Shown here piece after piece: positions 1-7,521 of a stretch of DNA of 52,563 bases. Both the position numbers and the translations under genes were made by a program. Position 1 is the first letter of the stretch; every line of letters begins with the position of its first letter. The stretch comes from Chloroflexota bacterium. GTDB lineage: Bacteria > Chloroflexota > Anaerolineae > Anaerolineales > Villigracilaceae. The notes beneath the pieces were generated by a model that did not search any database, was not told the DNA's origin, and saw only the letters and a list, made by a program, of their open reading frames with translations. The DNA is taken from positions 1-52,563 of the forward strand of contig JAEWVF010000022.1 in assembly GCA_023459215.1 (NCBI GenBank), given 5' to 3'.

Positions 1-2
1 CC

Positions 3-977
3 ACCAACATCCCGATTGCGATTGGCCTGATCCTGATGATGTATCCGCCGCTGGCCAAAGTGCATTATGAAGAACTGGGGGATGTTTTCCGCAACTGGAA
101 AGTGCTGGGGCTGTCGCTGCTACAAAACTGGGTCATCGGGCCGGTGCTGATGTTCGGGCTGGCAATTATTTTCCTGCGCGATTACCCCGAATACATGACC
201 GGACTGATTCTGATCGGTCTGGCGCGCTGTATTGCCATGGTCATCGTCTGGAATGAACTGGCTCACGGCGACAATGAATATGCCGCCGGGCTGGTGGCCT
301 TCAACAGCGTGTTCCAGGTTCTGTTTTACAGCCTGTACGCGTATGTTTTCATCACCGTCCTGCCGACCTGGTTCGGGTTGAGCGGTTCGATTGTCGAAAT
401 CACCATTGCCCAAATCGCGGAGAGTGTTTTCATCTACCTGGGCATCCCATTCATCGCCGGCTTCCTGACCCGTTTCATCCTGGTGCGGGTAAAAAGCAAG
501 GAATGGTATGCCAGGGTTTTCATTCCCAAAATCAGCCCGCTGACCCTGATAGCGCTGCTCTTCACCATCGTAGTTATGTTCTCGCTCAAAGGCGACCTGA
601 TCGTGGAACTACCCTTTGACGTGGTGCGGATTGCCATCCCGCTGCTAATCTACTTTGTAGTCATGTTCCTGCTCAGTTTTGCGATGGGCCGGCTGATCGG
701 GGCGGATTATTCCAAGACAACCACGCTGTCCTTCACGGCGGCCAGCAACAACTTCGAACTGGCAATCGCCGTTGCCGTTGGCGTGTTCGGCATCCGCTCA
801 GGGGCGGCTTTCGCGGCCGTCATCGGCCCACTGGTCGAAGTACCGGTCATGATTGGGCTGGTCAATGTCGCTTTCTGGCTGCAAAAACGCTACTTCGGCG
901 GGAAGGTGACGCCAGCGCCGGAGATGCTGGCAGCCGCCCAGGAGGCCTGTCCGCCGGACGAAAAACTGGTCAAATAA
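3..977 (+). CDS. acr3: ACR3-family arsenite efflux permease (5' partial)
   Basis: Membrane permease that exports arsenite. The frame is open to the left edge, so the true N-terminus lies outside; 324 residues are visible, most of a usual 340-400-residue ACR3. It begins inside the conserved stretch NIPIAIGLILMMYPPLAKV. The family's essential membrane Cys is seen in GLARCIAMV and the conserved membrane Glu in NNFELAI; about eight hydrophobic helices follow one another. The C-terminus (PPDEKLVK) is short and polar. ACR3 is normally encoded with an ArsR repressor and arsenate reductase, which would have to be upstream, outside the window. It converges on the next gene and a strong bidirectional terminator separates the two. 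Confidence 0.95.
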   Translation, partial: TNIPIAIGLILMMYPPLAKVHYEELGDVFRNWKVLGLSLLQNWVIGPVLMFGLAIIFLRDYPEYMTGLILIGLARCIAMVIVWNELAHGDNEYAAGLVAFNSVFQVLFYSLYAYVFITVLPTWFGLSGSIVEITIAQIAESVFIYLGIPFIAGFLTRFILVRVKSKEWYARVFIPKISPLTLIALLFTIVVMFSLKGDLIVELPFDVVRIAIPLLIYFVVMFLLSFAMGRLIGADYSKTTTLSFTAASNNFELAIAVAVGVFGIRSGAAFAAVIGPLVEVPVMIGLVNVAFWLQKRYFGGKVTPAPEMLAAAQEACPPDEKLVK

Positions 978-987
978 AGCAAAAAAA

Positions 988-1147
988 CTAGCCACCGGAC
1001 ACTTTGAAAATTAAGCCAAATAGAACGCGGATTTCACTGATTGAACGGATTTGCGCGGAGTTTTTTGAAAAAATCAGCGAAAATCGGCATAATCCGTATT
1101 ATCGGCGTTCTATTTTTCTTTGCCAACCTAAACTGTCGGGTGGCTAG
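988..1147. repeat. palindromic repeat element, family A with outer inverted arms
   Basis: A 160-bp imperfect palindrome. Outer arms CTAGCCACCGGACA (988-1001) and TGTCGGGTGGCTAG (1134-1147) pair with one mismatch. Inside, TAGAACGC at 1021 pairs with GCGTTCTA ending at 1112, around a core of repeated CGGATT/AATCCG words. Related cores occur near 7393, 13305, 18790 and 37725. It has no coding capacity and sits between convergent genes; it could be a non-autonomous mobile element or a structured RNA signal. Confidence 0.75.
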
Positions 1148-1148
1148 C

Positions 1149-1183
1149 AAAAAAATGCTTCCTTTTTGGGGAAGCATTTTTTT
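1149..1183. terminator. bidirectional intrinsic terminator
   Basis: Perfect 14-bp stem: AAAAAAATGCTTCC (1149-1162) pairs with GGAAGCATTTTTTT (1170-1183) around a 7-nt loop. The stem carries a T-run on either strand, so it can end transcription of the arsenite permease from the left and of the lipoprotein operon from the right. Confidence 0.85.
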
Positions 1184-1242
1184 CCGGGTTCACTTCAACA
1201 GCACCTGAAACAAGGGCAGACAACATCCCTGCCGGTGTTATC

Positions 1243-2367
1243 TTACGGATTATACGGCTCACTCGAGCAAGCGCAATGCGGATAGGGCCAGAAGATCGGC
1301 GTACTGCCGCTGCAACTTCCACCCTCCGGGGTCGGACACATCCCCGCCGAAGGGGTAGAATCGGAAGAATTTCCCGATGAAACCGGCCCAGCGGCAGGAA
1401 CAATCCTGGGGCAAATTTTTGGTTCATAGCCCGTGGGAACAAAGCCAAAAGCGGCGTTACAAGTTGTATCAACTGCATAAAGTTCTTTTTGGGGATAATA
1501 CTGGCTATCGCGCACCGGCGAACCGGCCTGGGCTTCGCTAAAGAAGTCCACATAATCCATGCGGCCTGGGTCTCTCAAGCCGGCATCCGTGACTGCGCCA
1601 AAGAGAAACTGCGGCCCGCTCAACTCGCTCTTGAAAGCCAACTGAATAACGTTTGGCCCGACAAGGCGCACCCAAACCAGATCGACATCCTCGCCGATGC
1701 CCTGATTCAGGTCAAAAATCAGGGTTTCGTAGCCATCCCCCTCAAAAGGCGCATCCGCAGCAGAAGCGGACCTCCCAGCCGAGTCGCGGTTGGAATCAGC
1801 GAAGACCTGCACATTGGCCGCCGTCCACTCGTCGGTGTATGGCGGCGCGGCCCAAATCAGGAAGTTTCCATAGCCATCCTTGTCCGTATCCAGCACAGCG
1901 CCATAGCGAATGCCCAGGTCATTGTTGGGATTGGAACCAATCAGTTCGATGCTCAGGTAATGCCAGGCATCGTTGGCAACCAGACTGAAAGTGCGAACAT
2001 CCAGGTCGGGCAGGTAATTCATCTCCTGGTCAAAGGGACGTTCCAGCAAGTTCGACTTGTACGAATCGCCAAACGGAGCGCGTTTTTGCGGCCCGGTGCC
2101 GCTCGACTCGACATCGTAGTTCAACACGCCAAATTCACCAATGTTGCCAGGAGAAACAAGATGGACAACAGCCAGCGCTTCCGTTGGGCTGGAGACCGGC
2201 TGGTCGGGAGGCGCTGCCGTTGCGGATGGTTGCGCCTCCGGCGCAGTGACTTCCTCCGGCAGTTGCTGCGCCGGCGCTTCGGCGGCAGGCTGTTTGGCGC
2301 TGGGCAAATTACAGGCGGTCAGGGTTAGCATCAGCAGCAGGATAGCTATTTTACCGTTCCGAATCAT
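1243..2367 (-). CDS. secreted lipoprotein, paralogue of the 12.1-kb lipoprotein
   Basis: 374-residue predicted lipoprotein of unknown function. The start ATG at 2367 is chosen because AGGAGGT lies 5 nt upstream; a longer frame reaching 2415 would put a non-signal sequence first. A signal peptide ends in the lipobox LTLTAC, followed by a Pro/Ala/Glu-rich linker and a soluble domain containing DTDKDGYGN, GDGYETL and LYAVDTTC. The same order of motifs recurs in the protein at 12111-13220, so the two are paralogues. The last 40 residues are Cys-rich (GGSCSGS, HCACSS), suggesting disulfides or metal binding. It follows the 2418-3056 lipoprotein by 50 bp and is probably cotranscribed. No known family recognised. 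Confidence 0.8.
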   Translation of the reverse strand: MIRNGKIAILLLMLTLTACNLPSAKQPAAEAPAQQLPEEVTAPEAQPSATAAPPDQPVSSPTEALAVVHLVSPGNIGEFGVLNYDVESSGTGPQKRAPFGDSYKSNLLERPFDQEMNYLPDLDVRTFSLVANDAWHYLSIELIGSNPNNDLGIRYGAVLDTDKDGYGNFLIWAAPPYTDEWTAANVQVFADSNRDSAGRSASAADAPFEGDGYETLIFDLNQGIGEDVDLVWVRLVGPNVIQLAFKSELSGPQFLFGAVTDAGLRDPGRMDYVDFFSEAQAGSPVRDSQYYPQKELYAVDTTCNAAFGFVPTGYEPKICPRIVPAAGPVSSGNSSDSTPSAGMCPTPEGGSCSGSTPIFWPYPHCACSSEPYNP

Positions 2368-2417
2368 CGTATTACCTCCTCGTTGGAAACTAAACCTTTG
2401 GGCGCACAGGCCCAAAT

Positions 2418-3056
2418 TTACTTACGCCACTCTTCGGTGACCGTGCCTAACGGGCCTTCGTAAGTGACTTCCAGGGTACTGCTTGTACACCGGTAAGCGG
2501 CATCCGCTGGCGGACTCAGCGGAATCTCGGGCGAGGAACCGGTCGTGAAGGGAGCATTCGACAGCACGCCATCGATATAGACCCGCATCTCGCCATAATC
2601 AACCACGTTTTCAACCGCAATCAAAGAAAGTAGTGAGCCGTCGGCGGCATACGAACCGTTGGCCTGGTGATAGCCGTCCAGTTCCATATAATCACCCGAG
2701 TTGGGCATATCCCCACGCAAGGTGAGTTGGCTGTTTAGCGCAAAGACATTGTCATCGCGGAATTCAAGTGTGGCAGTGCTGGGCGCAATCACCATCATCG
2801 TCGAGGAGCCGGTCAGGTCGAGAAATTTGTTGTTCAGGGCGTAGACATCCATCGTCCAAACACCCAACAGGCAGGGATCGATCAAAACCGGCGTCGTTTC
2901 AGGCGGCGGAGTCGGCTCCGGCGGTGTACTGGTTGCCGCCAGGGTAGCAACGGCGGTCGGGACCGCCTCGGGCGTGGAAGCCGCGGGCAAGCTGCAAGCC
3001 AGGATGCCCAGGGCCAGCGCCCCCAATGCAAGGGGAAATCGAAAAGTGATTGGCAT
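2418..3056 (-). CDS. small secreted lipoprotein, unknown function
   Basis: 212 residues. An ATG at 3056 with GGAGAG 4 nt upstream is preferred over the in-frame TTG at 3071. The N-terminus is a short basic start, a hydrophobic run and the lipobox LGILAC, then a Pro/Thr/Ala linker containing PPEPTPPPETTP. The remaining about 150 residues look beta-rich, with alternating polar and hydrophobic residues (LEFRDDNVFALNSQLTLRG, GTVTEEWRK). That layout resembles small lipocalin-like secreted domains, but no family can be named. It is first of a two-lipoprotein operon reading toward the arsenite permease. Confidence 0.75.
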   Translation of the reverse strand: MPITFRFPLALGALALGILACSLPAASTPEAVPTAVATLAATSTPPEPTPPPETTPVLIDPCLLGVWTMDVYALNNKFLDLTGSSTMMVIAPSTATLEFRDDNVFALNSQLTLRGDMPNSGDYMELDGYHQANGSYAADGSLLSLIAVENVVDYGEMRVYIDGVLSNAPFTTGSSPEIPLSPPADAAYRCTSSTLEVTYEGPLGTVTEEWRK

Positions 3057-3083
3057 AATTCTCTCCATCAAGAAGTCAAACGA

Positions 3084-3130
3084 AAAATACCCATAAAATA
3101 GACAATATTTATCTATTTTATGGGTATTTT
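3084..3130 (-). terminator. AT-rich hairpin, probable terminator
   Basis: AAAATACCCATAAAATAGA (3084-3102) pairs exactly with the segment ending at 3130, leaving a 9-nt loop. Read on the minus strand the stem is followed by more T residues. It sits between the stop of the histidine phosphatase gene and the start of the 2418-3056 lipoprotein gene, so it fits a terminator for the former; an operator role is also possible because it lies close to the next start. Confidence 0.6.
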
Positions 3131-3161
3131 AGCCGGAGAGCATTGCCAATGCAATACAGCT

Positions 3162-3905
3162 TTAACCAGTTACGAGATGGTCGGGGAGATAATCGCTGCG
3201 GTTCAGGTAGCAAATTGTCAGGTTGGTTGCGCTGATGTCGAAGCGGCTGATCGAACAGTTACTGAGCAGGAACCAGGAACGCAGGTTGTGGGCCGCCTGC
3301 TGCCAGGGCAATTGAAGCATGGCGCACATCAGGTGCATGAAAAAGCCGCCATGGCTGACCAGCGCAACGCAATCTTCCGGGTGGCCTTCCCTGTCCCCGT
3401 GGCGTTCCAGCAAGGCGGATAAGAATCGATCCGCGCGCGGCTGGCGCTGCTCGTCCGTCTCAAAGGGGCGCTTCCACCAACCGCTCTCATCCAGATTATC
3501 CGGCAGTCTTAACCCCGGAGCATTTTGCTCAAAATAGGAACGCGGCTTTCCCGGCAGGCCGGTGAAGCGATTCGTTGCCTCGCGGCTGAAAATCCCGCCG
3601 GTCTCGTGGATGTCTGGCCAGGCAGCGAACGGGACTTGCAAGGCCTGCGCGATTGGGGCGGCGGTATGGACGGCGCGCTCCATCAGGCTGCAATACAAGT
3701 GGGTGATTCCGAACCCATAACGGTTGGCGGCATCCCAGCCGGGGTTGGGGCGGAGTTCCTGGTTGCGCGCTAAAAATTCGGCCAGCAGGCGAGCCTGCTC
3801 CCGGCCTGTTTCGGTCAGGGGCGGGTCGGAACTTTCCTGGTAACCGGTTTTGCCCCAATTGGCGTTGTTCTGCGATTGACCGTGACGAATGAAATAAAGC
3901 TTCAT
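3162..3905 (-). CDS. histidine phosphatase family protein (phosphoglycerate mutase-like)
   Basis: 247-residue cytoplasmic enzyme of the histidine phosphatase superfamily. The catalytic motif FIRHGQSQNN begins at residue 5, so His8 is the likely phospho-acceptor. The second catalytic His is in VALVSHGGFFMHL near residue 185, and PLTETGREQARLLAEF is the usual follow-on helix. The substrate cannot be told from sequence; this branch includes phosphoglycerate mutase-like and broad-specificity phosphatases. It lies 92 bp downstream of the BTAD regulator on the same strand and ends in a hairpin. The RHG and HGG motifs make the family secure. Confidence 0.88.
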   Translation of the reverse strand: MKLYFIRHGQSQNNANWGKTGYQESSDPPLTETGREQARLLAEFLARNQELRPNPGWDAANRYGFGITHLYCSLMERAVHTAAPIAQALQVPFAAWPDIHETGGIFSREATNRFTGLPGKPRSYFEQNAPGLRLPDNLDESGWWKRPFETDEQRQPRADRFLSALLERHGDREGHPEDCVALVSHGGFFMHLMCAMLQLPWQQAAHNLRSWFLLSNCSISRFDISATNLTICYLNRSDYLPDHLVTG

Positions 3906-3997
3906 TGAAGAATACTATCCTTTTTACCCCAATTTTTTTTGTGCAGCGGCACATTATAAACCATCCCCCTCGGGACACAGCCAGGCCAATCCGAACC

Positions 3998-6900
3998 TCA
4001 TGCGACGATCTTGGCCACAATCATCTTGATTCTTTCCGGCTCGTCCGCCCCCTCCAAAGCGTCAAGCGCTGCGGCGACCGGTTTGATCCGCTCTGCTGCC
4101 AGCGATTTATTCCCCTGTTCGAACGCCAGCAAGGCCAGTTCCGCCTGGATTTCTGCGATCCGCCCTGGGTTGGGCACTTCACCGCGCAGGGCCAGGGCGC
4201 GGAACAGCGCGGATTCGGCGGCGGAAAAATCCTGGTCAGCCAGTTCGATCCGGCCCAGGTAGTGCAGGGCATTCGCCAGGTTGACCTTATCACCAGCCTG
4301 TTCCGAGAGCGCAATCGCCAGCCTGGCGTTTTCGCGCCCCTCGTCCAGGCGGCCCAGGACACAATCGAGCAGCGCCAGGTTGGCGAACGTCTCGCCTTGG
4401 GCCTGCTGGTTCCCGCTGGCGCGGTGCAGCGCCAGGGCCTGCTGGTAACTTTTGCGCGCAGATTCATACTCTTTCAGGCAAAAATAGGTGGCCCCCAGGT
4501 TGTTCAAGGCGGCGCTTTGCCCGCGCGGATTACCCATCTCACGGTGGATGTCGAGCGCCTGATGGCTAAATTCCAGTGAACCGGCCAAATCGCCCTGGTC
4601 TGCAAGCACATTCGACAGGTTGTTAAGCGCCTTGGCCTCGCCCTGCCGGTTGCCCAGTTGGCGATAGAGGCCGAGCGCCTCGCCAAAATGCGCTTTCGCG
4701 GCTTCCAATTCGCCCAATTCCCATTCCACCGTGGCCCAATTGTTGAGCGTGGCGCTCTCGCCGCGCAGATCGCCCAGTTCGCGCGCCAGGGCCAGCGCTT
4801 GCTGATAAAGCGGCACCGCCAAATCATATTCGCAGAGCCGGTTGGCGACATTGCCCAATTCGCGCAAACAATCGGCCTCAATGCGCTTGTCGCCCGCCTC
4901 GCACGCCAGGGTCAGCGCCTTTTCCAAAACGGGCCGCGCCGCCTCGCCCTCGCCCTGGGCGCTGAGCGCCTGGCCCTCTGTCAGCAGGGAGCGCGCCGAT
5001 TCGGGCAGCGAGCGCGCCAGCGCAACGGCCTCTTCATGGCGGGTCTGGGCGTTGTAAAGCCGGGCCAGTTCCAGGCTGATTTTTGCTTTCAGGTCGGATG
5101 GACAGCCGGGCTGGCTTAAGGCCGCCGCAAAGAGGGATTCACCCTCAGAGAGCGGCCCACGCAGGGAGTAGAGCAGCGCCAGACCCGGCAGCAGTTTGGC
5201 CGTTATCTCGACCTGTTCCGGCAACGACCATTCCCACGCCGCCCGCAGGTTGGCGCGTTCCCCCTGGAGCATTTCCAAGGCCCCGGCGCTGGCCAAGCCG
5301 TCAAATTGGGCCGCAAAAGCGGCATAGTACGCCCCGTGGCGTTGACGCGCGGCTGCCACATTCTCCAGTTTCTCGGCGGCGAACTGGCGGATGCTTTCAT
5401 GCAGGCCATAACGGCCATCTGCATCGCGGCGGACGAGGGATTTGGCCGCCAAATCGGCCAGTTGCGTGGTCGAGGTCGCAGCCACGGTTGCGGCGGCCTC
5501 GGCGCTGAACCCGCCGACGAAAACGGACAGATGCGCCAGCCGGGAACGCTCCTCGGGTTTGAGCAGGTTCCAGGAATGTTCAAAAACCGCCCGCAGGGAG
5601 CGATGGCGCTCGGGCAGATTGCGCAGCGAGGCCGCCAGCGCATCGAAGGTTCCGCGCAGGGCCGCCAGCAGCTCACCAGGCGAATGTTCGCTGACCGCGC
5701 TGGCAGCCAACTCGATGGCCAGGGGGTGCCCCTCGACCAGTTGGCAAATGGCCGCGATATCGGCGAGACAGGCCGAGGTGAGTCTGAAGCGCGAATCGCC
5801 CTGGGCAGCGCGAAATGCAAAAAGGTCGAGCGCATCAAAGGGCCGGGAACGAATCTCCCCATTATCAAGAACTGCATCCTGAACATTGTCCGGCGTTGGG
5901 TAGGAAAGCCCCTCCAGCGCGTAAACCCACTCTTCGCGCAGGTGCAGTTTTTCGCGCGATGTGACCAGCCATTTGACGCCGCCGGCGCAGCGGAACAAAC
6001 CGCTCCAGGCTTCGCTCTCGGCGGCAAGCTGTTCGAAGTTATCGAGCACGATCAGCATCCGGCGCTGGGAAAGGAAATCGCACAGGGTTTTGCCCAGGTT
6101 GAGCCCCGGAGCAATTTGCAAGCCCAATTTCTCGGCCAGGGTTTGCAAGGCCGAATCCAGACTGGTTTGGCCCAGCAGCGGCACGAAGAAAATCCCATCG
6201 CGGTAAAGCCCGGCGTGAGCGCGGGCCACTTGCAAAGCCAGGCGGGTTTTGCCAATCCCGCCCGGTCCGAGCAGGGTCACCAAACGGGTGGCAGGCGCTG
6301 CCAGCAGTTCAGCCAGTTCGCGCTGGTCGCTCTCGCGCCCGACAAAAGAAGCCGGGGCATCTGGCGGTAACGGCGCAGGGGCCGGGACGCTTAGCGCGTC
6401 ATCCTGAATCGCCTGGGCCAACTGGCGGGTGCTGTGGGTCGGCTCGAGGCCAAGTTCGCGCTCAAGGGCGCGGCGGCAGGCCGCATATTGGGCCAGGGCT
6501 GCGCTGCGCTGACCCTCGTAAGCCAGCAGGCGCATCACCTGGGCATGGGCTTCCTCGCGCCAGGGTTCAAAACGCACCTGTTCGAGCGCATAGCGCCGCG
6601 CCAGGGGATAATCGCCGCGCCGTTCAGCGGCCCCGGCCAGGGCAGACAGGGTTTGCAGGGCATCCAATTGCAGGTTTTCGCGGGTCAGGACCAGCCACTC
6701 ATCGAAGGACTCGCCATCCGGGAGCGAAAAACCGGCCAGGAATTCGCCGCGATAGAGCGCGCTGGCCTGTTCCTGGCGTTTCAGGCAGGGCAGGCAGGCC
6801 TCCGGCGCAAAATGATTGTGCTTTTGACAGGCCGATAGCAGACCGCGAAAAGCCTGCACATCGCTGCTAACCTGCGCCTGCGGGTCAATTTGAACATCCT

Positions 6901-7153
6901 GGGGGGTAGCCAGCAGAAATTCGTCACCCAACGCGCTCTTGAGATGCGAAAGCGCCTGGCGCAAACTCTGGCGGGCGCGCTCATCAGACTGGTCGGGCCA
7001 CAGCAGGGCGGCCAGGCTCTCGCGGCGGTGCGGACGCTCACGCTCCAGCACCAGGTAAGCCAGCAAGGCGCGCGCCTTGTCGGTGGCAAACCCGGTCAGG
7101 GGCTGGCCATCGCGTTCCACATAAAACCCGCCGAGCAATGAAATGGTGAGCAT
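3998..7153 (-). CDS. BTAD/SARP-type regulator with NB-ARC ATPase and TPR repeats
   Basis: 1051-residue signal-transduction regulator. The start is MLTISLLGGF at 7153, because that is where a winged-helix DNA-binding domain of this class begins; the frame runs 87 codons further upstream without homology. Order: winged helix (1-90, LAYLVLERERPHRRESLAALLWPD), BTAD helical domain (about 95-245), Walker A GPGGIGKTRLA near 293 and Walker B RMLIVLDNFEQ near 360 (an NB-ARC/STAND-type ATPase), then ten or so tetratricopeptide repeats from about 685 to 1030. Family knowledge says ligand or partner binding to the TPRs is coupled by the ATPase to promoter binding. A TATAAT box ends 9 nt before the ATG with no Shine-Dalgarno, suggesting a leaderless or nearly leaderless mRNA. 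A 74-residue protein is divergently encoded. The target genes are unknown. Confidence 0.9.
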   Translation of the reverse strand: MLTISLLGGFYVERDGQPLTGFATDKARALLAYLVLERERPHRRESLAALLWPDQSDERARQSLRQALSHLKSALGDEFLLATPQDVQIDPQAQVSSDVQAFRGLLSACQKHNHFAPEACLPCLKRQEQASALYRGEFLAGFSLPDGESFDEWLVLTRENLQLDALQTLSALAGAAERRGDYPLARRYALEQVRFEPWREEAHAQVMRLLAYEGQRSAALAQYAACRRALERELGLEPTHSTRQLAQAIQDDALSVPAPAPLPPDAPASFVGRESDQRELAELLAAPATRLVTLLGPGGIGKTRLALQVARAHAGLYRDGIFFVPLLGQTSLDSALQTLAEKLGLQIAPGLNLGKTLCDFLSQRRMLIVLDNFEQLAAESEAWSGLFRCAGGVKWLVTSREKLHLREEWVYALEGLSYPTPDNVQDAVLDNGEIRSRPFDALDLFAFRAAQGDSRFRLTSACLADIAAICQLVEGHPLAIELAASAVSEHSPGELLAALRGTFDALAASLRNLPERHRSLRAVFEHSWNLLKPEERSRLAHLSVFVGGFSAEAAATVAATSTTQLADLAAKSLVRRDADGRYGLHESIRQFAAEKLENVAAARQRHGAYYAAFAAQFDGLASAGALEMLQGERANLRAAWEWSLPEQVEITAKLLPGLALLYSLRGPLSEGESLFAAALSQPGCPSDLKAKISLELARLYNAQTRHEEAVALARSLPESARSLLTEGQALSAQGEGEAARPVLEKALTLACEAGDKRIEADCLRELGNVANRLCEYDLAVPLYQQALALARELGDLRGESATLNNWATVEWELGELEAAKAHFGEALGLYRQLGNRQGEAKALNNLSNVLADQGDLAGSLEFSHQALDIHREMGNPRGQSAALNNLGATYFCLKEYESARKSYQQALALHRASGNQQAQGETFANLALLDCVLGRLDEGRENARLAIALSEQAGDKVNLANALHYLGRIELADQDFSAAESALFRALALRGEVPNPGRIAEIQAELALLAFEQGNKSLAAERIKPVAAALDALEGADEPERIKMIVAKIVA

Positions 7154-7212
7154 GCTTAATTGATTATACAGATTTTGACGCTTTTTTGACGATGATTTGT
7201 TACAAAAAGCAC

Positions 7213-7437
7213 ATGACAACCACTCCCTATCGCTCCTATCTGCTGCGCCTGTGGCTGGAACCGAACGACCCGCCCGAATTGCGCGCCATGCTCGAAAGCC
7301 CGTCAACAGGAGAGCGGCATGGCTTTCCTGACTTGAAGGCGTTGTTTGCCTTTCTGGAGCAGGAGACAGAGCGGTTGGAACAAGAAACCGGCACACGGAT
7401 TTCACGGAAAACACGGAGTAACACGGATTTTTCTTAA
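7213..7437 (+). CDS. small conserved-looking protein divergent from the BTAD regulator
   Basis: 74 residues, starting at the ATG at 7213 (MTTTPYRSYLLRLW). The core MLESPSTGERHGF followed by DLKALFAFLEQE looks like a short folded domain of two strands and a helix. From memory, short proteins of this pattern are common next to BTAD/TPR regulators in Chloroflexota; I cannot check that here. The last dozen codons (RISRKTRSNTDFS) are read from a family A palindromic repeat, so the C-terminus was probably extended or replaced by the repeat. The start is 59 bp from the regulator's start, so both promoters share this gap. Confidence 0.65.
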   Translation: MTTTPYRSYLLRLWLEPNDPPELRAMLESPSTGERHGFPDLKALFAFLEQETERLEQETGTRISRKTRSNTDFS

Positions 7438-7461
7438 ATTTTTCCGCGTAAACTCTGCGTC
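7393..7461. repeat. family A-like palindromic repeat overlapping a gene end
   Basis: CACGGATTTCACGG, CACGGAGTAACACGGA and the inverted TCCGCGTAAACTCTGCG form an imperfect palindrome about 69 bp long, with the same CACGGATT vocabulary as the copies at 13305 and 18790. Its left half is translated as the tail of the 74-residue protein. Confidence 0.6.
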
Positions 7462-7478
7462 ACACCTGCACATGCAAC

Positions 7479-7496
7479 GCAGGCGCAAGCGCCTGC
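7479..7496. repeat. short perfect palindrome GCAGGCGC/GCGCCTGC
   Basis: Eight-bp arms GCAGGCGC and GCGCCTGC with a 2-nt centre, lying 26 bp before the start of the propeller lipoprotein and directly after the family A-like repeat. No run of T follows, so it is not an obvious terminator. It may be another copy of a small dispersed palindrome, or an operator. Confidence 0.5.
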
Positions 7497-7521
7497 TTCC
7501 AAAAGAAAAGGAGACTCACCC

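Noticed and set aside
7154..7414. N-terminal extension of the BTAD regulator
   Set aside because: Runs antisense through the divergent small gene, has no domain and would put 87 residues before the winged helix; no ribosome site.
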